Part shown: positions 62,482-64,000 of the stretch, piece by piece
How positions within the stretch are numbered: position 1 is the stretch's first letter
Layout: the number at the start of each line of letters is the position of its first letter
From: Bolinopsis microptera
Taxonomy: Eukaryota > Ctenophora > Tentaculata > Lobata > Bolinopsidae
DNA: 64,000 nucleotides
Assembly: GCF_026151205.1 (NCBI RefSeq)
Contig: NC_087080.1
Location: 7,482,797 to 7,546,796, forward strand
Direction: 5' to 3'
Program-made: the position numbers and the translations under genes
Notes under the pieces: generated by a model
Databases searched by the model: none
Seen by the model: only the letters and a program-made list of their open reading frames with translations
What the model was told of the DNA's origin: nothing

Positions 62482-63422
62482 AAATATAATTCGACTTGCC
62501 TTTGTTGAGTTAGTGTAGATAAAAGGAGCTGAGACAATCAAGGGACAGCAATCTTACACAAATGTGCTCAAAACATACTTCACTCAAAGTCAAGCTAATG
62601 TATAAATAATGATCCGACAAATTCCTGAAATACCAACAGGTGCCAACTTTAAGTTTAAGAACAATAAACTTCCATAACCTTTTCTTTATAGAAAATTAAT
62701 CCCCTCAGCTCAGACATCAGTGCCTGTTTGTATTTCTTGAGTTCAAGTTTTCGACGTTGTAAATATATATCATAAGAGCTTAATCACTAGTCTGTAGTCA
62801 TACTACTTGTTTCAGCTATGCGATTCATTTCAACCACAAATCAAGTATAGCAACTACTAGCTGTAGTTGCAGTTTACAGTGTAAACTGCAACTACACACA
62901 TTACACATTACATCTGATGACTGATCCAGATAATATCTTATTATTAAGCAAATATGATTATGTCTTATTAGTATTACGGTTCATATCCATGGATATTGGA
63001 ATATTTCATTATCTGGGCACAGTTTTATTTACACATAACTGCTATATAAAATTACTACATAACTCACGACTACTGATAAGGTGTTCAAGTAGATTACTAC
63101 TTTTGTGGGCTGATAACGTCGATTGAACTATTTTTTATCAATAGTTAACTATTAGTTTTTATGGATTGATTAATAAATATGCCCGGATACTATGATTCAT
63201 AATACCATCATTGATCATGGTATATCATTATTAATCCGAAATGGCGAGACAAATCAGTCAAATGTAGTTTTGAACATTGGTTGCAATCACCCCAAATTTG
63301 GTTCTAAGTCCGCCTCAATGACAAAGCCGTGCAATCAATTGTGATAAAGGAGCCCTCAGAGTCGGCACACATTTGCATTTTTATTCTCACCTTTTTGTTG
63401 GAACGCTACGTTATTTTGTGTC
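62482..63422. other. 3' UTR and intergenic
   Basis: Contains the AATAAA noted for the preceding gene and a short inverted pair, GTAGTTGCAGTTTACA/TGTAAACTGCAACTAC, at 62862-62895. Nothing else is supported. Confidence 0.45.
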
Positions 63423-63842
63423 ATGAGAAAAACCGGTAAGTCTTGCAGTTTTGGTAAGTCTTGCAGTTTTGCTGAAGATGCACCAAAGAAATCAGTCAAT
63501 TTTAGCGAAAACCTGGTAGAGAAGAAGTCTGTCAACTTTGGTGACGATTCATCAAAAAGATCAGTAAATTTGTATGATGATTTTGCTGAAGAAGCTCCAA
63601 AGAAAGCAGTTAATTTTGGTGATAGTGGTGAGAAGAAACCAGCAAGATTTGGCAAGAAACGACCGTCTCTTCTGCGACAGAAGTCATCGCACTGCCTTGT
63701 TGGTAATGATTGCACTATTTCTGTCTATGCGGGTATAGTTTCGCGTACATTCCAGATTTTTCAGCATTTTTATCAGGGCCGGTCAATGTCATTTAGAATT
63801 AGAAGAAATGTAGACCATTACGTCCGTCAATATTTATTTTAA
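63423..63842 (+). CDS. Small ORF with repeated KKSVNFxxD motifs (hypothetical)
   Basis: ATG 63423 opens a 139-residue frame. After MRKTG, a KSCSFG-KSCSFA duplication arises from an 18-nt tandem repeat. Four motifs of the type [E/K]-A-P-K-K-S-V-N-F-[G/S]-[D/E] follow, separated by acidic spacers, then a basic stretch (KKPARFGKKRPSLLRQK) and an unrelated C-terminus. There is no signal peptide or membrane segment. The KK/KR runs and regular spacing look like tandem short linear motifs. The antisense strand is also open over 63356-63715, so coding status is uncertain; the plus frame is preferred because it has an ATG and a regular charge pattern. No homologue is recognised and no neighbours inform its role. 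Confidence 0.4.
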   Translation: MRKTGKSCSFGKSCSFAEDAPKKSVNFSENLVEKKSVNFGDDSSKRSVNLYDDFAEEAPKKAVNFGDSGEKKPARFGKKRPSLLRQKSSHCLVGNDCTISVYAGIVSRTFQIFQHFYQGRSMSFRIRRNVDHYVRQYLF

Positions 63843-64000
63843 AGCACTGCAGTCCGACACTCAAAAGTTTGACAGAGATCATACTGATCTGATAGTGATC
63901 ACTTCTGTTGAAATTAAACGTGACGACCTCTAGGCAGAATACCTATTTGTATTAGTGCTATTTCCCCTTCATTCTCAACTTCTGATTCAATCCGTACGGC
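63843..64000. other. Window end, nothing recognised
   Basis: Short AT-rich sequence with no feature I can support. Confidence 0.4.

Overview
This is a nuclear genomic window from an invertebrate animal. It holds spliced genes with GT-AG introns for animal-type proteins (RECK, copine, SUPT7L, an ionotropic glutamate receptor, rhodopsin-like GPCRs and a secreted multi-copy peptide precursor), plus a CR1-like LINE, MITE-like inverted repeats and many minisatellites. The base composition is AT-rich by eye. Acidic residues in front of each peptide copy and the divergent single-exon GPCRs would suit a cnidarian or another early-branching animal, but I cannot name the species.

Layout. 1-284 is the 3' end of a GPCR gene. 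285-5.4 kb holds perfect hairpins and a 1.8 kb, 21-bp minisatellite. 5.4-12.85 kb is the vWA half of a copine in seven phase-consistent exons. 12.9-27 kb is repeat-rich, with a broken transposon gene, GC-rich dispersed repeats, a 1.25 kb tandem duplication carrying a MITE and a dead LINE fragment, and possibly a tiny two-exon gene. 27.1-32.6 kb is a CR1-like LINE with both ORFs open. Its ORF1 joins a PHD finger, an AlkB-type dioxygenase domain and an SGNH esterase. 33.8-34.7 kb is an intronless SUPT7L (SAGA subunit).

35.76-56.95 kb is a nearly complete RECK gene on the + strand: signal peptide, five CC knots, Kazal modules and a GPI signal in 24 exons that I reconstructed by splice phase. Three other genes lie inside RECK introns: a secreted PAN/ricin-B-like protein (-), an unusual ionotropic glutamate receptor (+) and a precursor with ten IFYA peptide copies (-). 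A minisatellite has copied the RECK exon-20 splice donor five times. Downstream are a 19-bp satellite, a single-exon GPCR (-), Gly/Asn-rich terminal exons of an unrecognised gene (+) and a small repeat-bearing ORF (+).

The points most worth a second look are the PHD-AlkB-SGNH retrotransposon ORF1, the IFYA precursor, the nesting of three secreted or membrane signalling genes inside RECK, the altered gate and ligand residues of the glutamate receptor, and the amplified splice donor. All family assignments come from motif recognition, not database searches.
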